Positions 46,831 to 56,816 of a stretch of DNA of 64,000 nucleotides are shown piece by piece. The stretch comes from Mycoplasmoides gallisepticum. Its GTDB lineage: Bacteria > Bacillota_I > Bacilli_A > Mycoplasmatales > Mycoplasmoidaceae. A program made the position numbers and the translations under genes. A model generated the notes under the pieces. The model was not told the origin of the DNA. It worked only from the letters and a program-made list of their open reading frames with translations, and searched no databases. The stretch lies in assembly GCF_900476085.1 (NCBI RefSeq), contig NZ_LS991952.1, positions 434,001 to 498,000 on the forward strand, given 5' to 3'. Every line of letters starts with the position of its first letter. Position 1 is the stretch's first letter.

Positions 46831-47161
46831 CACTCGCAGTTTTGCGATAAGCTTTAATCAACCCACCAGTACCTAGTTTTATCCCACCAAAAAACCGAAT
46901 TACAAAAACCACATAGCCATACAATCGTTTAATTCTTAACAGATCATAGATCGGTTTACCTGCGGTGTTTTTGGGTTCATTATCATCACTAAACCCCGCT
47001 GTTTCAATTCCGTTATCTTTAAAAAGATAACCATAACAGATGTGGGTGGCTTTCTTATACTGTTTTCTTAGTTGTTCAGTTAATAATTTTAGTTCTTGTT
47101 TAGATGAGATCTGATGAGCGATCCCAATAAATCTAGAGTTCTTAAAATATAGTTCAACCAT
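46796..47161 (-). CDS. YigZ/IMPACT (UPF0029) family protein
   Basis: The 121-residue product consists of the UPF0029/Impact N-terminal fold only: FIGIAHQISSKQEL near the start and the family signature DDNEPKNTAGKPIYDLL ... VVFVIRFFGGIKLGTGGL. The bacterial YigZ C-terminal ferredoxin-like domain (about 80 residues) is absent. In eukaryotes the family regulates Gcn2; the bacterial role is unknown. It converges on uvrC with a 35-nt overlap of coding ends. Confidence 0.9.
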   Translation of the reverse strand: MVELYFKNSRFIGIAHQISSKQELKLLTEQLRKQYKKATHICYGYLFKDNGIETAGFSDDNEPKNTAGKPIYDLLRIKRLYGYVVFVIRFFGGIKLGTGGLIKAYRKTASATIDLIFASTF

Positions 47162-47250
47162 TTTAGTTAAGATTATATATAAAGTTAAGATCGATAAATA
47201 TATTTAAGGTTGATCTTTAAAAATCAAGCTAGATCTAAAAAAGAATGTGT

Positions 47251-47256
47251 TATAAT
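47251..47256 (+). promoter_or_regulatory. -10 box of the infC operon
   Basis: A perfect TATAAT in ATGTGTTATAATTACAAGG. It would start a leader of about 250 nt before infC. Confidence 0.7.
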
Positions 47257-47261
47257 TACAA

Positions 47262-47514
47262 GGATGATCTTCAAATAGTTATTTGAATATAAATCGCATC
47301 ATCAAATCATATCAGATAAGCAGTGTTACACTCACCTATATCTCTTAAATGTAGATCATGGTTGATTATTAGTTTCTTATAACTTAAAATCTTGTTGCTA
47401 ACTAAAGATGATAATCTAATAAGAAACTAAGCTAACCTTTTATATTTATATATTAATAATATAAATGTCACACTGCTTTTGTTTGTGTGACATTTTTTAT
47501 TTAAAAAGGATTAT
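47262..47514 (+). promoter_or_regulatory. Attenuator-like leader of infC-rpmI-rplT
   Basis: The leader ends in a strong terminator (arms 47464-47473 and 47485-47494, then T6) immediately before the infC ribosome site. AAGCAGTGT at 47318-47326 is the perfect complement of ACACTGCTT at 47470-47478, part of the 5' terminator arm and loop, so pairing would prevent termination. AGTTTCTTAT (47371-47380) and ATAAGAAACT (47419-47428) form another long-range pair. Firmicutes regulate this operon by L20 binding to such a leader; the same role here is inferred. Confidence 0.7.
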
Positions 47515-48108
47515 ATGAATCAAGACAACAATCAAAGGAACAGAAGACCAAAACCTAATTTACCTCCAATTAATAAGAACATTAAATTTGATAGTTTCAC
47601 TTTAATTGATGAAAATGGAACTAATCTAGGAGTTGTCACTAAAGAAGCCGCATTAGCGATGGGTGATAGTAAGGGTTTGGACGTTGTTGTGATCTCAAAT
47701 AATCCCAGCACGGTAATTGCTAAGTTAATGGATTATGGTAAACATGTCTATGAACAAAAGCGCAAGAAACGTGATAGTAAGAAAAAACAAACCGTGGTTA
47801 AAGTTAAAGAGATTAACTTTAAAGCCGGAGTGGGTGATCATGATATCGAGTGAAGAGCAAAAAAATCGATTGAATGATTAAACGATGGATTCCATGTTAA
47901 GTTTACGATCAGAGCGTTTTCAAGAATGATCACTCGTGAAGAGTTAATCAAAGAAGTTTATGATAAGTTCTATCAGTTCATTCAAAATTATGCTGATGTG
48001 CAAAAACCATATACAAAGGTTTCACGCAATATGTATGAGGCGGTTTTTATTCCGACTAAGAATAAGAAGAAAGCTGAATTAAATCAACCAACTGGTCAAG
48101 AAAGTTAA
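47515..48108 (+). CDS. infC: Translation initiation factor IF-3
   Basis: IF-3 binds the 30S subunit and checks start-codon pairing. The 197-residue product has the N-domain (NKNIKFDSFTLIDENGTNLG), the linker region (YGKHVYEQKRKKRDSKKK) and the C-domain (VKEINFKAGVGDHDIEWRAK, FTIRAFSRM). Two TGA codons near the middle are Trp. It is first in the conserved infC-rpmI-rplT operon behind an AAAAAGGA ribosome site. Confidence 0.97.
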
Positions 48109-48117
48109 GAAATTACT

Positions 48118-48312
48118 ATGCCAAAAATGAAGACAAAAAGTGCTGCAGCTAAACGTTTTAAAACAACTAAAAGCGGGAAGATTAAGCGTAAGCAAGCTTA
48201 CACTTCACACTTAGCACCAAATAAAACAACCAAGCAAAAACGCCACCTAAGAAAAGATGGCTTAGTGCACAAAACTGATTTCAAAAGAATTAAGCAATTA
48301 ATTGCTAAATAA
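48118..48312 (+). CDS. rpmI: 50S ribosomal protein L35
   Basis: The product is 64 residues and highly basic, starting [14 protein letters not shown], which is the L35 signature, with HLRKDGLV near the end. It lies 9 nt after infC and before rplT in the standard operon. Confidence 0.98.
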   Translation: MPKMKTKSAAAKRFKTTKSGKIKRKQAYTSHLAPNKTTKQKRHLRKDGLVHKTDFKRIKQLIAK

Positions 48313-48337
48313 AGATAATTTTTAGGAGAAAACCAAG

Positions 48338-48685
48338 ATGAGAGTTAAAGGCGGACCAACTACTAGAAGACGCAGAAAGAAATGATTAAACCAAGCCGAA
48401 GGAACATTTGGTACTCGTCATGCATCATATAAGGTTGCTAAGCAAACCGTTATTAAATCTGCAAAATACGCATTCAGAGACCGTAAGAATAAAAAACGTG
48501 AATTCAGAGCGCTTTGAATCCAGCGTCTAAATGGTGCCCTACGTGAGTTAGGGGTAACATATTCAGTGTTCATTAACCTTTTAAAGAAACAACAAATTAC
48601 GATTAACCGTAAGATGTTATCTGAAATTGCGATCCACGATCATGAAGCTTTCAAAAAGTTAGTGAAAGAAGTTACAGGTAAATAG
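48338..48685 (+). CDS. rplT: 50S ribosomal protein L20
   Basis: The 115-residue product starts [22 protein letters not shown] and contains the L20 core ([22 protein letters not shown]). Two TGA codons are Trp. It has a good TTTAGGAG ribosome site. L20 is the likely ligand of the operon leader at 47262-47514. Confidence 0.97.
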
Positions 48686-48690
48686 ATCAT

Positions 48691-49221
48691 ATGCTTTTAG
48701 ACCTTGAGAAGTTAATCGAAAAACAAGCAGAGCTTGATACTATCATCTTTAAAAAGACTAAAAGCTCTTATAAGAAAAACCAGAAGCAAAGAAGGTTATG
48801 ACTTGCTGTGGAGATTGGTAACTTAGCAAAGCAGATCGAGGCATACAAGTTTTGAAAAAACGGACCCAAAGAAGATGATCATGCAATCTTAGAAGCTTGT
48901 GCTAACGTTTTACACCTATCATTAAGTTTTTTAATCCAGTTTAAAACTGAGATCGATCAAGATAAAAAAACCGAACTTAATTTTGTTTTTGATGTGAAAC
49001 AACAAAAACAAAAACCCTCAAGTTTAATCGCTTCAAAGCGTTTTTTAGAACTATATGAACTTTGTTTATCAATGGAAGATTGATGATCATGTCAGAAGTT
49101 CATCGATGAACTATTAACTTTAATTAGTTTAATGCGTCTTAACTTTAATGATCTATTCAAAGAATACATTAGACAAAGTGCCAACATCTTAAAACGCATT
49201 GATGAAGATATTTGAAGCTAA
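48691..49221 (+). CDS. dUTPase-like all-alpha NTP pyrophosphohydrolase (MazG-type)
   Basis: A 176-residue product, with five TGA codons read as Trp. The central LAVEIGNLAKQIEAYKFWK followed by ILEACANVLHLSLSF matches the metal-binding helices (ExxE, then ExxxD/N) of Firmicutes dimeric all-alpha dUTPases, which hydrolyse dUTP to dUMP. In the second pair the usual Asp is replaced by Asn (EACAN), which should be checked before assigning activity. It starts 5 nt after rplT, so it is probably co-transcribed with the ribosomal operon. Confidence 0.7.
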
Positions 49222-49263
49222 CCACTTTAAATATCTTTTTTATCTTATACGCCTTATTATTAT

Positions 49264-50280
49264 ATGGATCAAATCAAAAAAATTATCGATAATTTTAAAC
49301 AGACAATCAGTTCAGTTGATAATCAAAAAGAACTGATTGTAACTAAAAACATCTTTGTTAAAAAACACGTCACCCCACTATTTCAACAACTACGTGAGTT
49401 AGAAGAATTAGCAGTTAAAAAAGCATTTGGAAAAGAATTAAACTTCTTACAAGAAGCGATTCAAGAGTTATTTGAAGAAAAAAACCAACAGTTAGTAATC
49501 AACTTAGATCAGAATCAAAAACCAGCTTATGATCTAATGATTCCAGCTTTAGATCTAGTTGATGGTTCAATTCATCCCTTAAATTTAGTGGTAAATCAGA
49601 TCGTTGATTTTTTTAAGAAGTTTAACTTTACGATCGTCAATTACCCAGAATTAGTGACAACCAAACATTGTTTTGATGATCTAAATATCCCTTTAGATCA
49701 TCCTGGTAGATCTAAAACAGACACGTTTTATGTAAGTGATAAGCAATTATTACGAACACACTGTACAGCAGGAACGATCGAAGCGATTGCTGCTATGAAT
49801 AAACATAAAGATATTCGTGTGATTAGCTTTGGTAATGTTTATCGTAATGACACCGATGATGCAACTCACTCACACCAGTTTATGCAAATGGACTTTATGT
49901 GGGTTAATAAGGATCTATCTTTATCAAACCTTAAGTGGTTTGTTACCAAATTCATCGAACATATGTTTGGTAATGATCTTAAAACTCGGTTTAGACTTTC
50001 ACACTTTCCGTTTACTGAACCAAGTTTTGAAGTCGATGTTGAATGTTGAAACTGTCAAAGCGGTTGTTTTTTATGTAAAAAAACCAGATGGATCGAGATC
50101 ATGGGTTCAGGAATCTTACACCCTAAAGTGTTAGAAGCTGCACATATTGATCCTGAAAAGATGGTGGGGATTGCTGCTGGAATTGGGATTGAAAGAATCG
50201 CGATGCTAAAAAATAATATCACTGACATTAGGGATTTTTATTTTAATGACTTTCGGTTTATCAAGCAATTTTATGAGTAG
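49264..50280 (+). CDS. pheS: Phenylalanyl-tRNA synthetase alpha subunit
   Basis: The 338-residue product is the catalytic class II subunit. Motif 2 lies in LLRTHCTAGTIEA ... FGNVYRNDTDDATHSHQFMQ, and motif 3 in GIAAGIGIERIAML. A TGA at 50047 encodes Trp (CWNCQSG). The CxxC-rich insert CWNCQSGCFLC resembles a zinc-binding knuckle; a CxxC pair at this point is seen in some PheS proteins. It forms an alpha2-beta2 enzyme with the next gene, 9 nt downstream. Confidence 0.97.
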
Positions 50281-50289
50281 TAAATAATT

Positions 50290-52704
50290 ATGTTGTTATC
50301 AAAAAAGGTAATTGCCAATTTCATTCCCACGATCACTAAGATCGAAGATAAAAAGATCGTTGAAGCACTCAATGCGATCGGTGCTGAGGTCGAATCAATT
50401 AAGACCTTTAGTATGATCGATTACTTAATAATCGGAAAGATCTTTACGATTAAAAAACACCCCCATGCTGAAAAACTAAATATCTGTTCGATCCAGATTA
50501 GTGATAATAAGTTTATTAACATCATCTCAGATTCGCCCAACCTTTTTGACCAAACTAAGGTACTTAATAAGTATGTGATTGTGGCGATGGAAGGTGCAGA
50601 ACTACCCAACGGAATCACGGTAATTAACCGTGATATCCGGGGAATGAATAGTAGTGGGCTTTTATGTTCTTATGCTGATCTAAACCCACAATCAAGTGAG
50701 TATCTATCTGAATATGATAGTAAGAATATCATTATCCTTGATAAGGCTAATTTAGGTGATACTGAAGTTTATAAGTATCTAAATATCGATGATACGATCT
50801 TTGATATCTCGATCCCTTCTAGTCGTCCTGATTGACATGGGATTAGATTTTTAGCTAAAGAATTAGCTGCTTATCTAAACTTAAAATACGTTGAACTAAT
50901 TGGTAGAGCTAAACAAACTGATTTTCATCAGATTAATTTTAAGGTTTTAGATGAAACAGATAATAAAGCCAAATACTTTGGTGGGATCCATTTAAGGAAC
51001 TATCAATTACAACAATCAAGCTGAAACACCAAGGGGATCTTGATTAACAACCACATTAAACCTATTAATGATCTAGTTGATCTTTCTAATTTAATTCCGT
51101 TATTTGTGGCTAACCCAATCCACATTCACGACGCTGATAAGATCGTGGGTGATGTAAGATTAGTGCAAGCCACTAAAAAAGAGCAGTTTTTAGCTTTAGA
51201 TAATAAGTGATATACAGTTCAAGAGAATGATCTTTTAGTTGTTGATGATGAAAAGATCATTGCGCTTGCTGGTATCATTGGTTCAATGGCAACCGCTGTT
51301 GATGAGAATAGTATTAACTACTTTATTGAAGTAGGTAACTTTGATCGTCACCAGATCATTAAATCAGCAGCATTTCATAAGATTAACACATACAGTGCTA
51401 ATCTATTTAGTAAAGAAATCTCTTTATACCAAACCAAAAAGACCTTTGAATACTTATACCAATACTTATTGACAAAGGTTTATAATCAACAGTTATCTGA
51501 ACTGTCAAAAACATTTAGTGTTGATGAGTATCATCAACAAGTAAAAGTTAATTATGATAAGATTCGCAGCTTACTTGGAAGTATGAACTACTTACCAGAT
51601 GCTATGATCCAAAAATCATTAACAGACCTAGGGTTTTTAGTTGAAGATGATCTTGTATACGTACCAAGTTATCGAAACGATATTTATAACTGACAAGATC
51701 TAGTAGAAGAACTATTAAAGATCTTAAATATTAATCTGTTCCAACCAATTCCGATTAAGGCTGATTATTTACTTGAAGTAAATAATGAAACAAACGAACT
51801 GTTAGATCGGCTATCTAAGAAGTTAAGATCATTAAAGTTTAATCATATAAGAACTTATAACTTAACTTCTAAAAAACGGGCTGAACTACTAAATCTGTTT
51901 AAGTATCAAGATCCAGTTGTTGTGTCTAAACCAATCTCTGAAACTAGACAGTACTATCGTCAAAATATCTTAACGAACTTATTAGAAGTTTATCAACTAA
52001 ACCGATCATATAAGAATAAGTTATACCCAATCTTTGAGATCCAAAGTTTATTAACCAAAAATGGTGCTAACCACCATATTGGTTTAGTGATGGCTAATAA
52101 CTTATTTAATCATAGTTATGATCCATCATCAGGGATCAAACTGGATCTAATCACGATCAAAGGGATTAGTGATATCATCGTGCAAAACTTTGGGTTTAAT
52201 TGTAATTACCAAACGATTAATGATGATACTTATCTAGTTAAAAACGATTCATTAAAACTAGTAGTTTATGATGAAACGATCGGTTATATTGGTAAGATTA
52301 AAAAATCAATCCTAAAAGAATTTGATTTAGCTGATCAAGATATCTATTGTTTAGATATTAATCTGGAACGATTAATTACTTCAATTAATCGTTATGTCAG
52401 AACATATGAAGCTTATGATCACTACCAAGAAGTTACTAGAGATATTACTTTCCAACTAAAAAATGAAGTTGATTTTAATAGCTTTATTAATGTCATTAAT
52501 AGTTTTAATAAGTTATCAAAATGAGAGATTATCTCGATCTTTGATGCAACTAATCAGATTGATACGAACAAGACTTATCAACCAACCAAATATACGGTTA
52601 GATGTTATCTAAAACAAGGTGATAAGACTTATACAACTAAAGAGATCAATCAAATCTTTGATGAATTGATTGATCTGATGAAAACTAAACAGATCTTGAT
52701 TTAG
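50290..52704 (+). CDS. pheT: Phenylalanyl-tRNA synthetase beta subunit
   Basis: An 804-residue product in one frame with TGA as Trp. Domains in order: tRNA-binding OB fold (GKIFTIKKHPHAEKLNICSI, about 46-65, and IRGMNSSGLLCS), the B3/B4 editing domain (SIPSSRPDWHGI onward), the B5 domain (LLGSMNYLPDAMIQKSLTDLGF), the core synthetase-like domain, and the C-terminal anticodon-binding fold (RDITFQL). The length agrees with the family. Confidence 0.97.
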
Positions 52705-52790
52705 AATCAACGGATTATTTGATTAATTTTTATTTAAAAATAACGGTAAATTTGCATAATTAAATAAGAAGTAAGCTTAATAACAACAAG

Positions 52791-52822
52791 AAAAAAACAC
52801 CAAGATGATCTTGGTGTTTTTT
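52791..52822. terminator. Bidirectional terminator between pheT and the EIIB-like gene
   Basis: AACACCAAGA pairs with TCTTGGTGTT (arms separated by TGA) with an A run before and a T run after, so it works on both strands. Confidence 0.9.
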
Positions 52823-52833
52823 CTTTAATTTAT

Positions 52834-54213
52834 TTAAGATAATCGTTCTTGTTTAAACGTATCAATCAGTTCTTTATATTCATCTTTTTTAAGATATTGA
52901 TTTACCCCATAAACGTAGTTGTTTTTGTATTTTTTTGATACATAATCAACAAAGGTTTTTTGGGTTACGATGATATCAATATCATTAGGGAGATCTTTAA
53001 TTGCCCAGTTAGCTACTTCTACACCTTTAACACCAAGATTGTTAATCATCTTTTTAATCATCCCAGCACCCATCGCAGATGAACCCATACCAGCTTCACA
53101 AGCAAACATTACTTTTTTAGCTTTAGCTACATAAGTTCTTAGTTCATTGTTTGTGCTGGTAGAAGATAAATCATCTTTTAGATTAATTGATTCAAGTGTT
53201 TCTTTAGTTGAAGTGATTGGCACGAAATCAATTTGATCTTTATAATAAGGTTTATTGATTCATTTGCCATCAACTTCAACTTTAGTTAATCGAATGATCT
53301 TTTCATCAGTTTCTGCTGTTAGATTATCTTCTCGAATCTTTCGGTCGGTTGGATCTGTTGATCTAATCGCACTAATTTGAGTTGCTAACTGTGTTTTTAA
53401 CTGTTCAACCATACTTTTATCTAGATCTTTTTGTTTGATAGAATCTACAAACTTAATTGTTCGTTTGTAGAATTCCATTTGTTTTTGTAGATAGTCAACT
53501 GCTTTAATTTCGTTTTCTTCAATCGGTACTTTAACCCGTTTTGCATCACTGTGTTTAGTTCTTTTAATCTTAAATTTCAAGAGATCAATCTGATGCATGA
53601 ATTTGTAATCAGCATCAGCAATTTTTAGATTGTAATCTAAATTAACGTTTTCAATACTAAATGTATCTTGTGGATTTATCTTTGAAAGTAGATCATTCTT
53701 TCATTGGTTAATCTCATCAATTCTAGCATTGTATTGTGTTAAAAGATGATCGATTTGTAAACTTCAGGCTTTAATTTTTTCTTGATATTTTTGTTCTTTT
53801 ACCGATGGATTAAATCCTGGTTTATCATAATACTTTTCTAGGTATTTTTCTTTAAGTCCGTTCTCTTTTTGATATTTTTTATATCTAAAGCTTACGATCC
53901 TCTTATCATTATCACGGATTGGGAAGTATTCTTTTGAACCATCTTTTAGTGTAATAATCTCTCATAAGTAATTGTGCTCATCAGTTACTTTTTCATAATC
54001 AATTGTTTTAATTTTCTTGGTGATGTTGATATCTTTAGCAAGATCAAATTGTTCTGATTTGTAGATTCTTGCAATTAATCTTAATTTTGTTGGAGAGAAG
54101 ATAATTCTTTCACCAGTACGAATATTTTTTCACAATAGACTAATTGAAGTAAGTGTAAATACGATAGCAGCTGAATCAAATTTTGTTAACAACTTTTTAA
54201 GAAATTTTGCCAA
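52834..54213 (-). CDS. Coiled-coil protein with C-terminal PTS EIIB (mannitol-type) domain
   Basis: With TGA as Trp the frame gives about 459 residues from a TTG at 54213 (an in-frame TAG lies 12 nt upstream, and no ATG is near). One hydrophobic segment lies near the N-terminus (SAAIVFTLTSISLLW). It is followed by about 300 residues of charged, largely helical sequence, and then a PTS EIIB domain of the mannitol type from about residue 360: VMFACEAGMGSSAMGAGMI with phosphorylatable Cys372. In normal MtlA proteins EIIB follows a multi-helix EIIC permease, absent here. The gene may be a remnant of MtlA or a regulatory or sensor protein; neither can be decided from sequence. Confidence 0.72.
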
Positions 54214-54249
54214 TCTATAAATCTAGTAAGCACTGATATGTTATTAAAT

Positions 54250-54287
54250 AATAAAAAACCTCCTTTAATTAAGATTAAAGGAGGTTT
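54250..54287 (-). terminator. Terminator after tmRNA
   Basis: On the minus strand a perfect 14-bp stem (arms 54274-54287 and 54256-54269) with a 4-nt loop is followed by T6. Confidence 0.92.
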
Positions 54288-54303
54288 AAGAAACTTATAT
54301 TAA

Positions 54304-54711
54304 TGGTGGAGATGACGGGAATCGAACCCGTTTCCACAATCGACTCAGCAAATTAGTTTTATTTACAGTTTAGATACTTATGAAGCTCAAACCAAGTGAT
54401 AAGTATCAACATCTTGGTTCGTAGTAATCGTTGGGTCAAAAAACTAATTAATCAGTATTAATAGTAAAACTAAAAACGAGTTACAAAATCTAGTTTTATC
54501 CTATAAATCTAGGTTTTTAAAAAACCTAGTACGCTATTTATTATTTATTTAGAAGTTTAAAGCGTAGTTGTTTGATGCTAACTGATTTAAAACAAAGTTT
54601 TCGTCAGCTAGTTCTTTAGAAGTTTTGTCGGTTATTATTACCTTGAGCTATAAAGGGCAGACCCTACTGAACTAATAAGTTTATCAATCATGTCGAAGCC
54701 TTGACATCCCC
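54304..54711 (-). ncRNA. ssrA: Transfer-messenger RNA
   Basis: It rescues stalled ribosomes. On the minus strand the 5' end is GGGGATGTCAAGGCTTCGAC and the 3' end is GGGTTCGATTCCCGTCATCT followed by CCACCA, the classic tmRNA ends with a T-arm. The length is about 408 nt. The tag frame runs from 54629 to the TAA at 54551 and encodes DKTSKELADENFVLNQLASN followed by NYALNF, 26 residues. It ends in LNF rather than the common LAA. TTTATTATTC just upstream contains the likely -10 box. Confidence 0.95.
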
Positions 54712-54781
54712 ATGAATAATAAATATTGTTTATGTCTATTTAGACATCTAAATTTTAATTTAATAAATTATTTTATTAAGT

Positions 54782-54834
54782 CCATATAGGTTATTATTTA
54801 TTCTTTAATAAGGTTTATCTAATAACCTATATGG
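54782..54834. repeat. Perfect 15-bp inverted repeat
   Basis: CCATATAGGTTATTA at 54782-54796 is repeated inverted at 54820-54834 with a 23-nt spacer. It lies between ssrA and the ABC genes, without a T run, so it is not an ordinary terminator. Confidence 0.85.
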
Positions 54835-54934
54835 ATAAGAAGTGCACAGAACAGCTATCATCAAGCTTTGAGCCAATTTCACTAGATAATTTTATAATCT
54901 TATTGCTAATTGATTTTTAGAAGAAAATAAATCC

Positions 54935-54953
54935 TTGTCATTTATAATGACAA
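54935..54953. promoter_or_regulatory. Palindromic operator-like site around a -10 box
   Basis: TTGTCATTTATAATGACAA is a perfect palindrome with 8-bp arms and a 3-bp centre, and it contains TATAAT at 54943-54948. It lies about 110 nt before the ABC transporter frame opens. It would suit a dimeric repressor blocking the promoter. The remainder of 54712-55097 is AT-rich and shows no gene. Confidence 0.5.
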
Positions 54954-55097
54954 TAAACTATTTTATCGTTATTTCTCATCTTACAAATAAGCTTGACTTT
55001 AAGATAAAATCAAACGCAACGTTGATCAGAATTTGCTAACTAATTAAGACACTGCACGAGTTATATCATCAATAATTTAAGAACAAAGCAATGGATT

Positions 55098-56816
55098 ATG
55101 ATTTTCATTGGAATCATTGCTTCAATTGTTTATGTAGTTGTTGCTGGGTTTGTTGTACTAATCATTCAAAACTTTGTTGATTTAATTAGTGGAATTAAAC
55201 AACCAGACTGACTAGTCCATGATCCTAATGATAAACTAAGAGCTACGATTAATTTTACAGCTCTTAGTTTAGGTTTAATTATTATTAGTTTTTTTATTAA
55301 AGTAATTGGTCGAATTATTTTATTAAAACAAACGTTATTAGCGGCAAATTTATTAAAAAATCAATTATATTACAAGATCAATTCGATTAGTTTAGAACAA
55401 TTTTATCAATACCAAAGATCGACGCTAATCAATAGGTTAAATGTTGATTATTTTAAATTAGAAAAAGCAGCTATTAACGTCTTGGTTTACATGATTGAAA
55501 ACATTTTTGAAATCTTTGTTTATATTGGGTTTTCAATCGCTTTAAGTGGTTACTTATCATTAATCTATTTATTCTTTATTCCGTTAGTAATCTTCTTAAT
55601 TATCCACGGATCTAAGAAAACAAAAGATCACTACAAGAAAACTTATCAATCACTTGATAATTTAAATCAAGTGATACGAGAAAATATTATTGGAGTAAAA
55701 GTAGTTAGAACTTTTAATTTAGAAGATTTTCAAAGTTTAAGATATGACAACCATCATAAACAATGATTAAAATCAGTATTAAGAGCTGATCTAATCCTTG
55801 CTATGATGTGACAATTAATTTTCTTAGCAATTAATATCTTTATTACTTTAACTCTAGTTACAGCTGGGTATTTAAATAAGACTAATTCTTCATTAACACC
55901 AGGTGTAGTAATCGCGTTTTTAAACTATTTAACTTACACTAGTTATGTTGTTATTGGGATCTGTGATTATGTTTTAAATATCCTTAAAACCAGATCAGCT
56001 AAGCAAAGAATTAAGGAGATCTTAGACTTAAAATAAGAAGTAGAACTTAATACAGCAATTTTTGATGAAATTGTCGGTAAAATCTCAATAAACGGTCTTG
56101 ATTTTAAATATGAACAAAATAATTTTAATGTTCTAAATAAGATCAACTTAACGATTAAACCTAAAGATAATATTGGCATAATCGGATCAATTGATTCAGG
56201 TAAATCGACTTTATGTAAATTAATCGCTAAGATAAATAATGCTCCTGATAATATGATCATGATTGATAATGTCGATATTAATAAGTATCAAACTAGACAT
56301 ATTCGACAATCGGTAGCAATTGATTTTCAAAAGAAACAATTATTTTCTGGAACGATTAAATCAAATATTTTAAAAGCTAATCCTGATGCAAATCAAGATC
56401 GGATTAACCAAGTATTAGATCATTCTTGTGCTAATGAATTTATTAATAATTTAGATGATAAATTAGAGCACAATTTAATCGAGTTTGGTAACAACCTATC
56501 AGGTGGTCAGAAAGCAAGAATCTGTATCGCAAGAACACTGATTAGAGATAGTAAAATCATGATCTTTGATGATTCATTAAGTGCGCTTGATAATATTACT
56601 GCTAAAAAGGTTTTAGATAAGATCTTAGCTAACTATCAAAATCGAACTAAGATCTTTGTAAGTCAACAGACCAGAACCATCAAAGATCTTGATAAAATCA
56701 TCGTTTTAGATCAAGGCAATGTTGTTGGTTATGATACTCACAAAAACTTATTAACTTCTTGTGAAGTATACAAACAGATCTACGATTCGCAAAAACGAAT
56801 AGGAGATGAAGTTTAA
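55098..56816 (+). pseudogene. ABC exporter half-transporter A, split by one in-frame TAA
   Basis: The first part (55098-56036) encodes an ABC exporter membrane domain with several hydrophobic helices; the frame is open back to 55044, so a non-ATG start further upstream is possible. TAA at 56034-56036 (after EILDLK) stops it exactly in the linker, and the same frame continues into a nucleotide-binding domain: degenerate Walker A GSIDSGKST, signature LSGGQ, Walker B IMIFDDS, and an H-loop lacking its His (VSQQTR). Such degenerate sites are typical of one partner in heterodimeric exporters. It overlaps the next gene by 11 nt. It could be a pseudogene, or two polypeptides could be made; no good ribosome site follows the stop. 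Confidence 0.82.

Noticed and set aside
54304-54380. A tRNA gene on the minus strand suggested by a T-arm and CCA end
   Set aside because: There is no anticodon arm, and the partner 5' end GGGGATG lies 400 nt away, which identifies tmRNA.
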